Below, piece after piece: positions 9,675-19,259 of a DNA stretch of 64,000 bases. Source of the stretch: an uncultured Clostridia bacterium (GTDB lineage: Bacteria; Bacillota; Clostridia; Saccharofermentanales; Saccharofermentanaceae); contig CAMHSJ010000001.1 in NCBI GenBank assembly GCA_946187935.1, positions 1 to 64,000 of the forward strand. The letters are read 5' to 3'. Every line of letters starts with the position of its first letter. Position 1 is the stretch's first letter. The notes beneath the pieces are model-generated. The model searched no databases, was not told where the DNA came from, and saw only the letters and a program-made list of their open reading frames with translations. The position numbers and the translations under genes are program-made.

Positions 9675-9706
9675 AAGCCCGTGAGCAAACAGCTTGCGGG
9701 CTTAAT
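9675..9706 (+). terminator. Probable intrinsic terminator (weak U-tract)
   Basis: AAGCCCGtgagcaaacagcttgCGGGCTTAATT hairpin directly after 9647. Confidence 0.55.
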
Positions 9707-9727
9707 TCGGACGGACACAGGAGTAAT

Positions 9728-10240
9728 ATGGCAAATACCGTCACTTCTTTTCGAATAGTATTTAGTATCGGACTGTTGTTCGTGCCTGTGTTTTCGCCCT
9801 TATTCTATGTCCTGTATCTGCTCGCAGGAATAAGCGATATGTTAGACGGTACGATCGCGAGAAAGACAGGGACTGTAAGTGATCTTGGCTCGAAACTTGA
9901 TACTGCAGCTGATATCGTTTTTGTGACGGTATGCCTTATAAAGATGATCCCTGTGCTTGATATACCCTCATGGCTTGTTATCTGGATATTCGTAATTGCG
10001 TTGATCAAGGTGACCAGTATAGTATGGGGATATGTTATCAGCAAAGAGTTCTTTGCTGCACACACCCTGATGAATAAAGCTGCAGGCTTTATGTTGTTTC
10101 TTTTGCCGTTTACGGCAGTTGTCATAGATCTTAAATACAGCGGAGTGTTTGTCTGTATACTGGCAACTGTTGCTGCGGCAGAGGAGATCCATTTGATAAG
10201 AAACGGAGCAAAAACAAAAGTCTTTACTGCGGAGAAATAA
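9728..10240 (+). CDS. CDP-alcohol phosphatidyltransferase family protein
   Basis: Motif SDMLDGTIARKTGTVSDLGSKLDTAAD = DxxDGxxARx8Gx3Dx3D. Confidence 0.9.
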   Translation: MANTVTSFRIVFSIGLLFVPVFSPLFYVLYLLAGISDMLDGTIARKTGTVSDLGSKLDTAADIVFVTVCLIKMIPVLDIPSWLVIWIFVIALIKVTSIVWGYVISKEFFAAHTLMNKAAGFMLFLLPFTAVVIDLKYSGVFVCILATVAAAEEIHLIRNGAKTKVFTAEK

Positions 10241-10243
10241 AAA

Positions 10244-10633
10244 ATGAAGTTTAATTCTTTGATACCTGAACTGACGGTGGATGATATTGAGAGGACCAAG
10301 GATTTCTATGTGAACAAACTGGGCTTTAAGATCGAATACGAGAGACCCGAAAACAAGTTTGCATTTTTGTCTTTATATGAGAATCAGATCATGTTCGAAC
10401 AGGCAAACGGTCATTGGTCAGTCGGGGAATTAGAGCACCCGTATGGAAGAGGGATCAATTTCGAGATGGCGGTCCCAGATGCGGAAGAGATGTATAAGAG
10501 AATACTGGATAAGGGGATCCGTCCGTTCAGAGAACTGATGGAAAAAAGATACAGGAACGGTGACGAATATATAATCCAGCATGAATTCCTCATCCAGGAT
10601 CCCGACGGTTATCTTCTCAGGTTTGCGGACTGA
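10244..10633 (+). CDS. VOC family (bleomycin-resistance/glyoxalase-like) protein
   Basis: SLIPELTVDDIERTKDFYVNKLGFKIEYERPENKFAFL...FLIQDPDGYLLRFAD. Confidence 0.88.
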   Translation: MKFNSLIPELTVDDIERTKDFYVNKLGFKIEYERPENKFAFLSLYENQIMFEQANGHWSVGELEHPYGRGINFEMAVPDAEEMYKRILDKGIRPFRELMEKRYRNGDEYIIQHEFLIQDPDGYLLRFAD

Positions 10634-10797
10634 TCTGACTTCCGGGGGTTTCCGCATTCGGGACAGAATTTGGAATCAAGACCCTTTTTGCCGCAGCTGC
10701 AGTCCCAGGTTCCTTCGCTCTGAGGCTGCGCGGACCGGTTAAGAGCATCTGTCTGCTGCTTAATCTGTCCGATCCCCATAAATGCCGTCATGGGCAT
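10609..10797 (-). CDS. Small zinc-ribbon protein, possibly C-terminal remnant of an SPFH/zinc-ribbon protein
   Basis: TWDCSCGKKGLDSKFCPECGNPRKS (CxC...CxxC), overlaps 3' end of VOC gene. Confidence 0.5.
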   Translation of the reverse strand: MPMTAFMGIGQIKQQTDALNRSAQPQSEGTWDCSCGKKGLDSKFCPECGNPRKSDQSANLRR

Positions 10798-10906
10798 CTT
10801 AGGCGGTTCAGATTATAACAGAAGAGCTTATCATTGCCCTGCCGGCATGATCGGACTATAGTTATTCTTGGGAATATGCAAAAGTTATCAATAAGGAACG
10901 GGAAAG

Positions 10907-11770
10907 ATGAGACTTACAAACATTAATTGCCCGCAGTGCAACGGACGGCTCAGTCAGCAGGAAGACAAGTTCTACTGCAACAGCTGCGGCAGCGCATTTA
11001 ACGTCGATTACGATGAAGCGGACGTAGAGTATGCCAAACTCGTAACCGAGCCCGAGAGAGCAAGGCTCCTTCTTGATAAGGAACGCAAGTACCTGGCAAA
11101 GGACGAGGAGCTCAGAAGGAAATTCATCACAGGTGAGATGAAGAAGGAGTTTGTAGAGCAGGCCAAGACCACGGGCATGTCTTATCTTGGAGGCATAATC
11201 TATGCTGTGGTCTTAGGCGGAATAAGCACTCTGTTTGTCATCATATTTGTGATCGCATTATTTATCAGTGCAGGGAAGAATTACAGGGCTGAAAGCGAGA
11301 TGAGAGAAGAGGAGAGGTTGGAAAGACTTGAAGACCTCTCCGCAAGGGACATCGAAAAAGATGAGAACTTCCTCGAAAATGCCGTTGCAGCCGGGACCGC
11401 TTATGAGAGATTCAGAAGAGACGATACTGTCGGGAACGATGCCGAAGACGGCGGCGATGCTCACATGGAAGGCTCGCCTGTTGCCGAGAGTTGTTATCTG
11501 TTAAAGGCCGGAAGTGACAACATTCTCTGCATTATATATAAGACCACATATGAGTTCAGCGGAAATAAGGACACAAGAGAGGTTTATGACAGTGTCTTTT
11601 TCGAGGATATAGAGCCTGACGAAACAGGTCATATCGTATGCGAATACAGCTATTGCAGTAATGCCAACGGAAGCGGAGCTGACTATCACTGGGATGGTTA
11701 TGACAGTGCTGAAGCTGCCTATGAAGATCTGCTCGATGATGGCTTCGAGATCTTTGAGGTCGATATTTAA
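10907..11770 (+). CDS. Zinc-ribbon membrane protein (paralogue 1)
   Basis: CPQCNGRLSQQEDKFYCNSCGSAFNVDYDEADVEYAKLV + one TM + extracytoplasmic domain. Confidence 0.8.
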   Translation: MRLTNINCPQCNGRLSQQEDKFYCNSCGSAFNVDYDEADVEYAKLVTEPERARLLLDKERKYLAKDEELRRKFITGEMKKEFVEQAKTTGMSYLGGIIYAVVLGGISTLFVIIFVIALFISAGKNYRAESEMREEERLERLEDLSARDIEKDENFLENAVAAGTAYERFRRDDTVGNDAEDGGDAHMEGSPVAESCYLLKAGSDNILCIIYKTTYEFSGNKDTREVYDSVFFEDIEPDETGHIVCEYSYCSNANGSGADYHWDGYDSAEAAYEDLLDDGFEIFEVDI

Positions 11771-11788
11771 GAAAGGGGGACAGGCAAC

Positions 11789-12649
11789 ATGAAACTAAGA
11801 ACACTTGACTGTAAGAACTGCGCTGCCCCTTTAAGGCAGGAAGGTAATAAGCTCGTCTGCGCCTCCTGCGGATCGGTATTCGACATCCCGAGCGATAAAG
11901 CGGATATCGAATACGACAGACTGGTCAATGCAGAAGACTATATAAGACTGGAGCTGGCAAAATCCATTCTGGCGCTCGAGAAAAGCTACAAGACCAAAGA
12001 ACAGATCAGCCAGGAAAAGCGCGAGAAAGAGTACACGGCAAGGCGCAAGCGTTTGACAAAAGCCTTCGGCATCATCATCCTCGTCGCTGCTGTATCTACG
12101 ATCCTCTGCTCTGTTTTCGGAGGCGTGATCTTCGGCGCTCTTAACAGTGCCAGACACAACAGGCACAAGGCTCAGGAAACGGCGGAAACCGCCGTCTGGG
12201 ATCCGGGCTTCAGGGTCACTCCGAGCGATCTTAAGAACGATAAGGATTTCTGGAATTATATCAGCGAAGGCATTATAGAAGAGACCAAGGAAGGTTATGA
12301 CAGCAGGGGTTCGGTCATCTTCTCTTCTGATGAGATCTGGGGCGTCAACACGGATCCTGAGATAATAGGCAGATACCTGATAACCGGTGAATACGACAAT
12401 GCGCTCTATATCATATTCAAGATCACGTTCGAGAACATCGACGGAAGCACAAAGGAAATGTATTACTGCTGCGCTGCAGAGGACATTACTGTAGATGAGA
12501 ACGGCAATATCGTCTATGACGGTTTTACAGGAATGGATACGGTTTCATACGATATCAGATTCCATGCGGATACGGATCTGAACATGATCTATCAGACGTT
12601 TATTAGCGGCAGCAAGTATGACTATCAAAGGTTCGTATTCGAGTTCTGA
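11789..12649 (+). CDS. Zinc-ribbon membrane protein (paralogue 2)
   Basis: CKNCAAPLRQEGNKLVCASCGSVFDIPSDKADIEYDRLV; same architecture as preceding ORF. Confidence 0.8.
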   Translation: MKLRTLDCKNCAAPLRQEGNKLVCASCGSVFDIPSDKADIEYDRLVNAEDYIRLELAKSILALEKSYKTKEQISQEKREKEYTARRKRLTKAFGIIILVAAVSTILCSVFGGVIFGALNSARHNRHKAQETAETAVWDPGFRVTPSDLKNDKDFWNYISEGIIEETKEGYDSRGSVIFSSDEIWGVNTDPEIIGRYLITGEYDNALYIIFKITFENIDGSTKEMYYCCAAEDITVDENGNIVYDGFTGMDTVSYDIRFHADTDLNMIYQTFISGSKYDYQRFVFEF

Positions 12650-12652
12650 TGA

Positions 12653-13048
12653 TCAGTCGATCCACCACATAGGCGTCAGATCTCCGAGCTTCATTACGAT
12701 ATCTTTGGAATAATCGATCATGATGTCGATGTCTTTATACCTGCCGGGCATAAGCTGGACCATTAATTCCCTGCATGCCCCGCACGGAGCACCCTTGCCT
12801 TCGTTCGGAGATATGCACAGGACTCTGTCTATCTCATACTCACCGTTAGTGATCATGTTAAATATCGCGTTCCTCTCGGCACATATTCCCAATGTTGAAC
12901 ATGTGTCTATGCAGACGCCCACATATATCTTGCCTGACTTGGAGCGAACGGCAGCGGAAACCTCTCCCGCCGTAACATACTCTGATATTGTCTTGCCTCC
13001 GTGCACGCTCTTTGCAGCGTTATACATATCAACCCAGATCTGATCCAT
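12653..13048 (-). CDS. Cytidine/blasticidin-S deaminase-like zinc deaminase
   Basis: CAERNAIFNMITNG and PCGACRELMVQL zinc motifs. Confidence 0.9.
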   Translation of the reverse strand: MDQIWVDMYNAAKSVHGGKTISEYVTAGEVSAAVRSKSGKIYVGVCIDTCSTLGICAERNAIFNMITNGEYEIDRVLCISPNEGKGAPCGACRELMVQLMPGRYKDIDIMIDYSKDIVMKLGDLTPMWWID

Positions 13049-13185
13049 GATCTTTAATCCTCCCCGTTTCTTATAAAAGGTATTCTATCACACAATATTT
13101 ATACTTTCGGTTATCATTAGTTAAGAGGATGTTCACATTAAGGTAGTACAATCAGGAATATGAGATATTGTTGGGAGGAAGGCAT

Positions 13186-15069
13186 ATGAAGAACAGATCT
13201 GCCTTAAGACCGCTTGCCCTGTTGTTAGCAGCGGCGTTTATATTTACTTCCGGCTGCAGCTCTTTTGTTGCCCGCTCAACAAAAGAGCCTTCTGAATCAG
13301 AAACAGAAACAGAACCAAGCGGATCCGGATCTGCCTTTGATTCCCTTGCTGAAGATGAATATAAAGAAGAAGACCTTGCCCTTTACTCTTCTTTTGAAGG
13401 TGTGCCGGATGAGATCACAGTCCGTTTCTACAGCGGTATGCCAAGTGTTCCCTATATCGGAATCGCCCAGTACAAAGAACTGGTCCAGGATGAGACGCTC
13501 AGCGTGGAGAGCGACGGCGGCTGCCTGATCCTTACTGCCGGAAACGGAGCCTCTGTGATCGCAGATCCCGAGGCTGACACCCTTACTTCTGACCGCTGGG
13601 CTGAATTCAGGATCGATCAGGAGAGTTTCAATTCTGATAAAGTTGCAGGTTTTAGGGATCAAAACGCACCGTTCGTGATGATAGAGTCCGCAGAATTTGA
13701 GCCTCAGAAAGAACCCTTGGTATTTGACTTTGCGGAGTATGAGATCCCTCTTTATACTGATGAACAAGATGTCTACCTGCCGCTCGCAATGGTTAATGAA
13801 CTGATGACAGACGTGGCATTTACGACACTTGCTTATAATGAGGAAAACGTCTATCTGTATAATGGTTTTGAAGTGCTCAGCATGTCTGATATCGATCCTG
13901 ATTATTATCAGCGTTTTGCTGACGGAACGCCGCGCGACCCTGACATGGCAGAGTATGCATATCACCAGTTATGCTTCAGTCTGGACAAGCTGTATGGATG
14001 TACGGGGTCTGCTCCTTTGGATAATTCCATAGCCGAGATCGGGCTTGACAGGGCGCTTCTGGAAACGGATGAATATACGGCTATGATAAGAGAGATGCTG
14101 CTGTCCACTGACCGTGATATTTACAACGCAGGATTATTCTTTTTGAGCATATATATGACTGATCCGCACAACGGTATGTATAATGAGGATCTGTATAACA
14201 TACTGCTTGTAAAGGATCCGAAATGGATAAGCGAAAATATCTCAGAACCTTTAACCGGAGTAATGGAGACGGACTCTTATGCGCTCGCCCTCTTGCGGGA
14301 TTTCTTCACTTCTGATGTCCGTGAAGACAGAGAGGAAGTTTTCGGAGATACATTAAGCTATCACGAGCAGGGTGACACAGCTGTGATAACATTGGACAAT
14401 TTTACGGAATGTGACGAGGACGGCTGGTTCTCTTATTACCGCGGGGAAGGTCCCATGCCTGAAGATGATAATGTCGGAACGGTAGTCGCCGGGATCGAAA
14501 GAGCAAAGGAAAACCCGGAGATCAGGAATGTCATTCTCGATGTCTCAAACAATAGCGGCGGAAGCAATGATCTGATGATGACGATCGTTGCTCTGATAAC
14601 AGGCGGAGCAGATTGCAAGTGCTATGACCGCACTACCGGCCAGTACTATATTCTCCATTACGTGATCGATTCGCGTTTTGACGGCAGTTTTGACACATCA
14701 GCGGCTTATGATGATACTGATCTCAACTTTGCGATACTGACGTCCCATAATTCCTTTTCCTGCGGAAACGCAGTGATCAGCCTTTTAAAGGATGCCGGCG
14801 TTCCTGTCTTCGGCGAGATCTCCGGCGGAGGCACCTGTATGGTCCGCAGCCTGGCCCTTCCGGAGGGGCCGGTCTTTATGATCTCCTCTCCTTTTGCCGT
14901 AATGGTAAATTGGGATGGAGACATGATCGAAAACGGTATCCCGGTCGATTCCTATCTGGTCACGGAATCCGAAGATGGCAGTCTTGATTACACAGGCCTT
15001 TTCGATATTGATAAACTCTCCGGACTGATGTCGGAGTATTATGAGGTTGTATTAGAGGAAACGACATAA
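13186..15069 (+). CDS. S41-family peptidase-like lipoprotein
   Basis: Lipobox IFTSGCSS; NVILDVSNNSGGSNDLM; LTSHNSFSCGNAVISLLKDAGVPVFGEISGGGTC; RBS GGGAGGAAGG. Confidence 0.82.
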   Translation: MKNRSALRPLALLLAAAFIFTSGCSSFVARSTKEPSESETETEPSGSGSAFDSLAEDEYKEEDLALYSSFEGVPDEITVRFYSGMPSVPYIGIAQYKELVQDETLSVESDGGCLILTAGNGASVIADPEADTLTSDRWAEFRIDQESFNSDKVAGFRDQNAPFVMIESAEFEPQKEPLVFDFAEYEIPLYTDEQDVYLPLAMVNELMTDVAFTTLAYNEENVYLYNGFEVLSMSDIDPDYYQRFADGTPRDPDMAEYAYHQLCFSLDKLYGCTGSAPLDNSIAEIGLDRALLETDEYTAMIREMLLSTDRDIYNAGLFFLSIYMTDPHNGMYNEDLYNILLVKDPKWISENISEPLTGVMETDSYALALLRDFFTSDVREDREEVFGDTLSYHEQGDTAVITLDNFTECDEDGWFSYYRGEGPMPEDDNVGTVVAGIERAKENPEIRNVILDVSNNSGGSNDLMMTIVALITGGADCKCYDRTTGQYYILHYVIDSRFDGSFDTSAAYDDTDLNFAILTSHNSFSCGNAVISLLKDAGVPVFGEISGGGTCMVRSLALPEGPVFMISSPFAVMVNWDGDMIENGIPVDSYLVTESEDGSLDYTGLFDIDKLSGLMSEYYEVVLEETT

Positions 15070-15090
15070 TAGACTGAGCCTGACAGGAAG

Positions 15091-15216
15091 ATGCTTCATG
15101 ACTCCATCCTTAATGAATACGGACTGTCTCCCGAAGGCCGGTTTGACCGGGGATCTTTAAGATCTGTCTACGATGCCAGGGGCAATGTCAGCAGCATCGA
15201 ATTCTGCTACCTTTAA
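15091..15216 (+). other. Short ORF/possible gene remnant in frame with preceding S41 gene
   Basis: MLHDSILNEYGLSPEGRFDRGSLRSVYDARGNVSSIEFCYL*; frame continues from the S41 gene across TAATAG. Confidence 0.35.
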
Positions 15217-15286
15217 GAAGTTCTGTTTTTGCAAAGTCCGCGAAACTGCAATATCATATACCCATAAGCGGAAAGGGGGACAGCCC

Positions 15287-15727
15287 ATGAAAAAGATAGT
15301 CATTGTTCCTGTTCTTATAACTGCATTTATCCTGTCAGCCTGCACATCAGCCGGGACCGCTGAAACAACAACGGAGGCTCTGTCAACGGACGCATCATCC
15401 ATCGCGGCCACAAAAGATGAGGATCTTGTAATGATAGGTTCCAAGGGGATAAAGACAGAGTACTATAATGCCCTTTTCGAGATAGAAGACGGTGTTTTGT
15501 ATGTATCACTTAATAATGGCGATAAGAAGTTTAAGACTCAGATCGAAGGCGCAGATCAGCTCATGGTCTCTCCCATGACGGCTGAAGGATATCACATATA
15601 TGCATCTCTTACGCTTTACGATAAGGACGGCAGTATTACTGAAGTGATAAACCTTGGAGCAAAGGACAGCTATTTCACACAAGCGGAGATCGAGTCTGCT
15701 TTGGGAGAACTGACGGAAGTGGTCTAA
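15287..15727 (+). CDS. Small lipoprotein, unknown function
   Basis: MKKIVIVPVLITAFILSACTSAG lipobox; ATG 15287 with GGGGGA RBS. Confidence 0.75.
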   Translation: MKKIVIVPVLITAFILSACTSAGTAETTTEALSTDASSIAATKDEDLVMIGSKGIKTEYYNALFEIEDGVLYVSLNNGDKKFKTQIEGADQLMVSPMTAEGYHIYASLTLYDKDGSITEVINLGAKDSYFTQAEIESALGELTEVV

Positions 15728-15728
15728 G

Positions 15729-16547
15729 ATGAAAAAGCTAATAGCATTGCTCTTATGTTTTGTTCTCATACTCCCCTTATTCGGCTGCACAAAGAAGGAA
15801 GCGGCATTTCCCGTTGTCAGGTGTGTGGATAATGAGATAACGGTAAACGGAGAGTTTATCGCTACATCAGAGTCTTTTGCCGTAGTCCGTATGGATGCTA
15901 ATGTGATCTGCCTTCTGACGGATTCGGGGTATATCAATCTGGACGGCGAAGGAAACATCATAGAGCTTAAGGACGTAATAACAGATCCTGATATTTACGA
16001 AGCGTCCATAAGCGGTAAAGTGGATAGCTTGAGACATGCGATCGTTGCAAGGGACAGCGTTATAGAACACAAGATCGATCACGATAAGATGCTGGAAGCC
16101 ATGTCCTCTTACGATGACGCGATGAAGATGTCTTTTTTGATCGGCGCGGAAGCTGTTCACATCATCTATAAGGATGATGAAGGCTATGCTGAGTCTGTGT
16201 CGTTCGGCTTTGAAGAAGACGGCATCAACAAGGCATACGGCCCTTCAGACGGGTTAACATGCAGTAAGTGGATGACAGGAAGAGTAGGATACGGCATAGA
16301 GGGTCTGATGCCGGATGAATATGCCGATCACTGGGCCGAAGATTCGCTTGAGATAGTATATCCCGATGGACAGATCTATTACTGGTTCTGTATAGCTTAT
16401 ATGGACGAAGAAGGCAGCAAGACCTATTATTCAGCCATTGCCAAAAAGGACGGCGATACAAGAAAGCTCATTTACCTTGAGCCTGTTCCCGGATCTTTTT
16501 ATTGCTGTGATATCGAACAGTTCGAAGGCATCTTGGAAGGGCTGTAA
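15729..16547 (+). CDS. Lipoprotein, unknown function
   Basis: MKKLIALLLCFVLILPLFGCTKKEA lipobox; 272 aa. Confidence 0.78.
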   Translation: MKKLIALLLCFVLILPLFGCTKKEAAFPVVRCVDNEITVNGEFIATSESFAVVRMDANVICLLTDSGYINLDGEGNIIELKDVITDPDIYEASISGKVDSLRHAIVARDSVIEHKIDHDKMLEAMSSYDDAMKMSFLIGAEAVHIIYKDDEGYAESVSFGFEEDGINKAYGPSDGLTCSKWMTGRVGYGIEGLMPDEYADHWAEDSLEIVYPDGQIYYWFCIAYMDEEGSKTYYSAIAKKDGDTRKLIYLEPVPGSFYCCDIEQFEGILEGL

Positions 16548-16553
16548 GATCCG

Positions 16554-17930
16554 TTATTGATCTGAACTCCTGAACGCTTCTTGATTCTCAAACTCGATCT
16601 TGGCTTTTGAGTCGTAGTATTCTTCTGCAGGCGGTCTGGGTCCGACGATGTTGTTCGTTTCATTTAAGAGGTTTATGTACGATCTGCGCCTCTTTGTCGC
16701 AAGTATAGTAACCGGTCTTGTCAGGAATTCCAAGGCAGGTTCGATCTTCTCACCGAGGCTTGATTTAAACTGGTATCCCAGAAGCGTCATCATGCCGAGA
16801 GGCGAGATCAGGCAGACGCATCCCAGGAGCAGGACAAAGCCTGCTGTTGATGTAATGAATGCAGCGCCCAGCTGATATAGGGCAAACAGGAATGCTGCGA
16901 ACAGGGCTATCCCCAATGTGATCAGGAGGGCGTCAATGATCCTGTGACCTATAAGCCTTAATCTTCTCTTGGCTTCGTCTACAGGCAGGTATCCGTCCGT
17001 CTTGCCGGTCTGACCGTTTACCGCGCACATGTATTTCTTGCCGCCGTAGCTGTAGTTTAAAAACCACACAGGATAGAGGGCATATGCGTGCTCAAGGTCG
17101 TACGGCTTTGCCGCACACGCTCCGAATTTGACTGAATCGTATTCGCTGAAGGCGAGCCTCGCGGTCTCTTTTCCGTACTGTTCCATGCGCGTTAAGATGC
17201 GGTCACAAAGACTGCCTGTCTCAAGGTTGAACTTCTGCGCGTAGAAGCCCTGCAGGTAAGACGACTGGAAAGGCTTTCTCTCGGATATGTTAAAAGGCTC
17301 GACCGACTCCATGAGAGCGTCGTTTATCTCAAGCGAACCGTCAAAAGGCACGTTGTTGTACTTGACGTCAAAGTCCGACATCAGGATGTATCTGCTGCCC
17401 GGCATGGCCGCGCTCTTGACGCCTTCGCCTCTGACACTGACCTTGCACCTGGAGCTTAAGAGCCAGAACGGGACATAGATGCCCTTGATGCTCTCCAAGT
17501 TGCTCTTGTCGAAGAAATCAGCCGGCACATATTTCTTGGATCCGGCAAACTGCGTTATGTTTGATTCCGCTTCCTCTCTCGTGATCTTAAAGGGGATGAT
17601 GTAATCGGGCCTGAACCTTTTCGAGAGGCGCCTGGTTATGATGGCAGGGGAGCCGCAGAAAGTACAGGATGTGGCAGCGGTGTTCTTGTCCGTGATGAGT
17701 ACCGCGCCGCAGCTGTCGCAGACGATCTCTAACTTGTCCTCCTCGTTCTCATCAGCCTCGCCCGCATCTATCTCGGGGAGCTGGAGCATGAGATCGATCT
17801 TCTCGGGACTGTATCTGTTGCCGCAGAAATCACATTTGACCATCTGCTCAACGGGATCGAAAAGCAGTTTCCCGCCGCATGACGGGCACTTAACGTCTCT
17901 TGAAGAAGCATTGCTGTTTGCACTATCCAT
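16554..17930 (-). CDS. TFIIB-type zinc-ribbon membrane protein
   Basis: VKCPSCGGKLLFDPVEQMVKCDFCGNRYSP plus second ribbon VCDSCGAVLITDKNTAATSCTFCGSPAII; C-terminal TMs; start MDSANSN. Confidence 0.82.
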   Translation of the reverse strand: MDSANSNASSRDVKCPSCGGKLLFDPVEQMVKCDFCGNRYSPEKIDLMLQLPEIDAGEADENEEDKLEIVCDSCGAVLITDKNTAATSCTFCGSPAIITRRLSKRFRPDYIIPFKITREEAESNITQFAGSKKYVPADFFDKSNLESIKGIYVPFWLLSSRCKVSVRGEGVKSAAMPGSRYILMSDFDVKYNNVPFDGSLEINDALMESVEPFNISERKPFQSSYLQGFYAQKFNLETGSLCDRILTRMEQYGKETARLAFSEYDSVKFGACAAKPYDLEHAYALYPVWFLNYSYGGKKYMCAVNGQTGKTDGYLPVDEAKRRLRLIGHRIIDALLITLGIALFAAFLFALYQLGAAFITSTAGFVLLLGCVCLISPLGMMTLLGYQFKSSLGEKIEPALEFLTRPVTILATKRRRSYINLLNETNNIVGPRPPAEEYYDSKAKIEFENQEAFRSSDQ

Positions 17931-17940
17931 AAAAGGCTCC

Positions 17941-19149
17941 TTAAGCAGTCTTGGCAGAGCGGTTACATACCAGGAGATAGCAGATGACGAGGGCAACGGC
18001 ATAGAGGATGCCGGCCGTTATTATGATGTACTGATAGTTGTTATCCGTGTTTTTCAGGATAAGATCTGAGAGTGTGTTTCCCGTAAGGCCTGCTATTGCC
18101 CATGCAGATAGAGTAAGGCCGTGGATCTTGGAGATGTTCTTCATGCCGAAGCGTGATTCCAGGAGCGCAGGCAGCGTTGAGAAACCGCCGCCGTATCCGA
18201 GGTTTACGATCATGAGAAGGAGTATAACAAGGACTCCGTTTACGATGCCGAACGACAGTGCGCATATCAGTATGCACGATATGAAGATGATGACATAGAT
18301 AAGGCTTCTGTCTTTAAGCTTGTCTGAAACAGTCGAATAACCGATGCGTCCCAGGGCATTGCATATAGCTGTGACAGAGGGGATGATGCTGACTATGAGG
18401 GCAAGAGAATTAAGACCTGCAAAACGCGCTTCAAGGAACTGCTTCTCGTAAGATATCAGCATCAGGCCGCAGTGGATGTTGATGTAGAAGATGAGCCAGA
18501 TGCCTACGAAGGTCCTGTTCTTCAGGATGGAATAGCTGAATTCATTGTTAGTCTTGACCTCGGTCCAGTCGGAGGGTTTCTTAAGAAGGAGATGTCCGAT
18601 GAACATCATGATGAAATATGCTATGCCGAGGATAATGAACATGTTGGAGATGCCGACGCTCCTCTGGAGCGCTTCCATGATCGGCGTGGCTATGGCTTTT
18701 GCAAGACCGAATCCCATGATGGATATGCCTGTGGCAAGCCCCTTGTGGTCTTTAAACCAGAGCATCAGCGTCTTAACGGGAGTCAGATATCCGACGCCTA
18801 ATCCTATGCCCATGATGCATCCGTAGAAGATGTATATCAGGATAAGGGCCGGCATTCCCGTAAAGAACCTGAGCGTGAGACCAGTGCCTATCATGCCCGT
18901 CGTAAAGCATATGGCAGCGATCAGCGATGATTTGTGGATATTAAGCTCTACCAGCTTGCCTGCAAAGGCTGCTGACATCCCGAGGAAGAATATCGCAAGG
19001 GAGAACGCCAGACCCACGGCAGAAGGCGACATCGTGATCGCATCCGCCACTGCCTGTTTGATGGTGCTCCAGCAATAAACCGTTCCGATCGAACAGTGAA
19101 TGAGCAAAGCCGGTATCGCAGACCTGATCCATTTCTCCATATTCTTCAC
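17941..19149 (-). CDS. MFS transporter, OFA (oxalate/formate antiporter)-like
   Basis: 402 aa, 12 TM; IGTVYCWSTIKQAV, GCIMGIGLGVGYLTPVKTLMLWFKDHKGLATGISIMGFGLAKA. Confidence 0.87.
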   Translation of the reverse strand: MKNMEKWIRSAIPALLIHCSIGTVYCWSTIKQAVADAITMSPSAVGLAFSLAIFFLGMSAAFAGKLVELNIHKSSLIAAICFTTGMIGTGLTLRFFTGMPALILIYIFYGCIMGIGLGVGYLTPVKTLMLWFKDHKGLATGISIMGFGLAKAIATPIMEALQRSVGISNMFIILGIAYFIMMFIGHLLLKKPSDWTEVKTNNEFSYSILKNRTFVGIWLIFYINIHCGLMLISYEKQFLEARFAGLNSLALIVSIIPSVTAICNALGRIGYSTVSDKLKDRSLIYVIIFISCILICALSFGIVNGVLVILLLMIVNLGYGGGFSTLPALLESRFGMKNISKIHGLTLSAWAIAGLTGNTLSDLILKNTDNNYQYIIITAGILYAVALVICYLLVCNRSAKTA

Positions 19150-19259
19150 CTCACCAACTCATAGTCTTTCTATTGTATCAAGAAATAGTGATATATAGGA
19201 AAGAGATTATTGATCGATCTATATAGAATCAATTCAGCAGCCAACGGCCTGACTAAGTA

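Noticed and set aside
9805-10299. 164-aa minus-strand ORF over the CDP-alcohol transferase
   Set aside because: Sense strand carries the diagnostic DG...AR motif; antisense product looks random.
13297-13965. 222-aa minus-strand ORF antisense to the S41 peptidase
   Set aside because: Entirely inside a well-supported gene; low-complexity Ile/Cys-rich translation with no recognisable motif.
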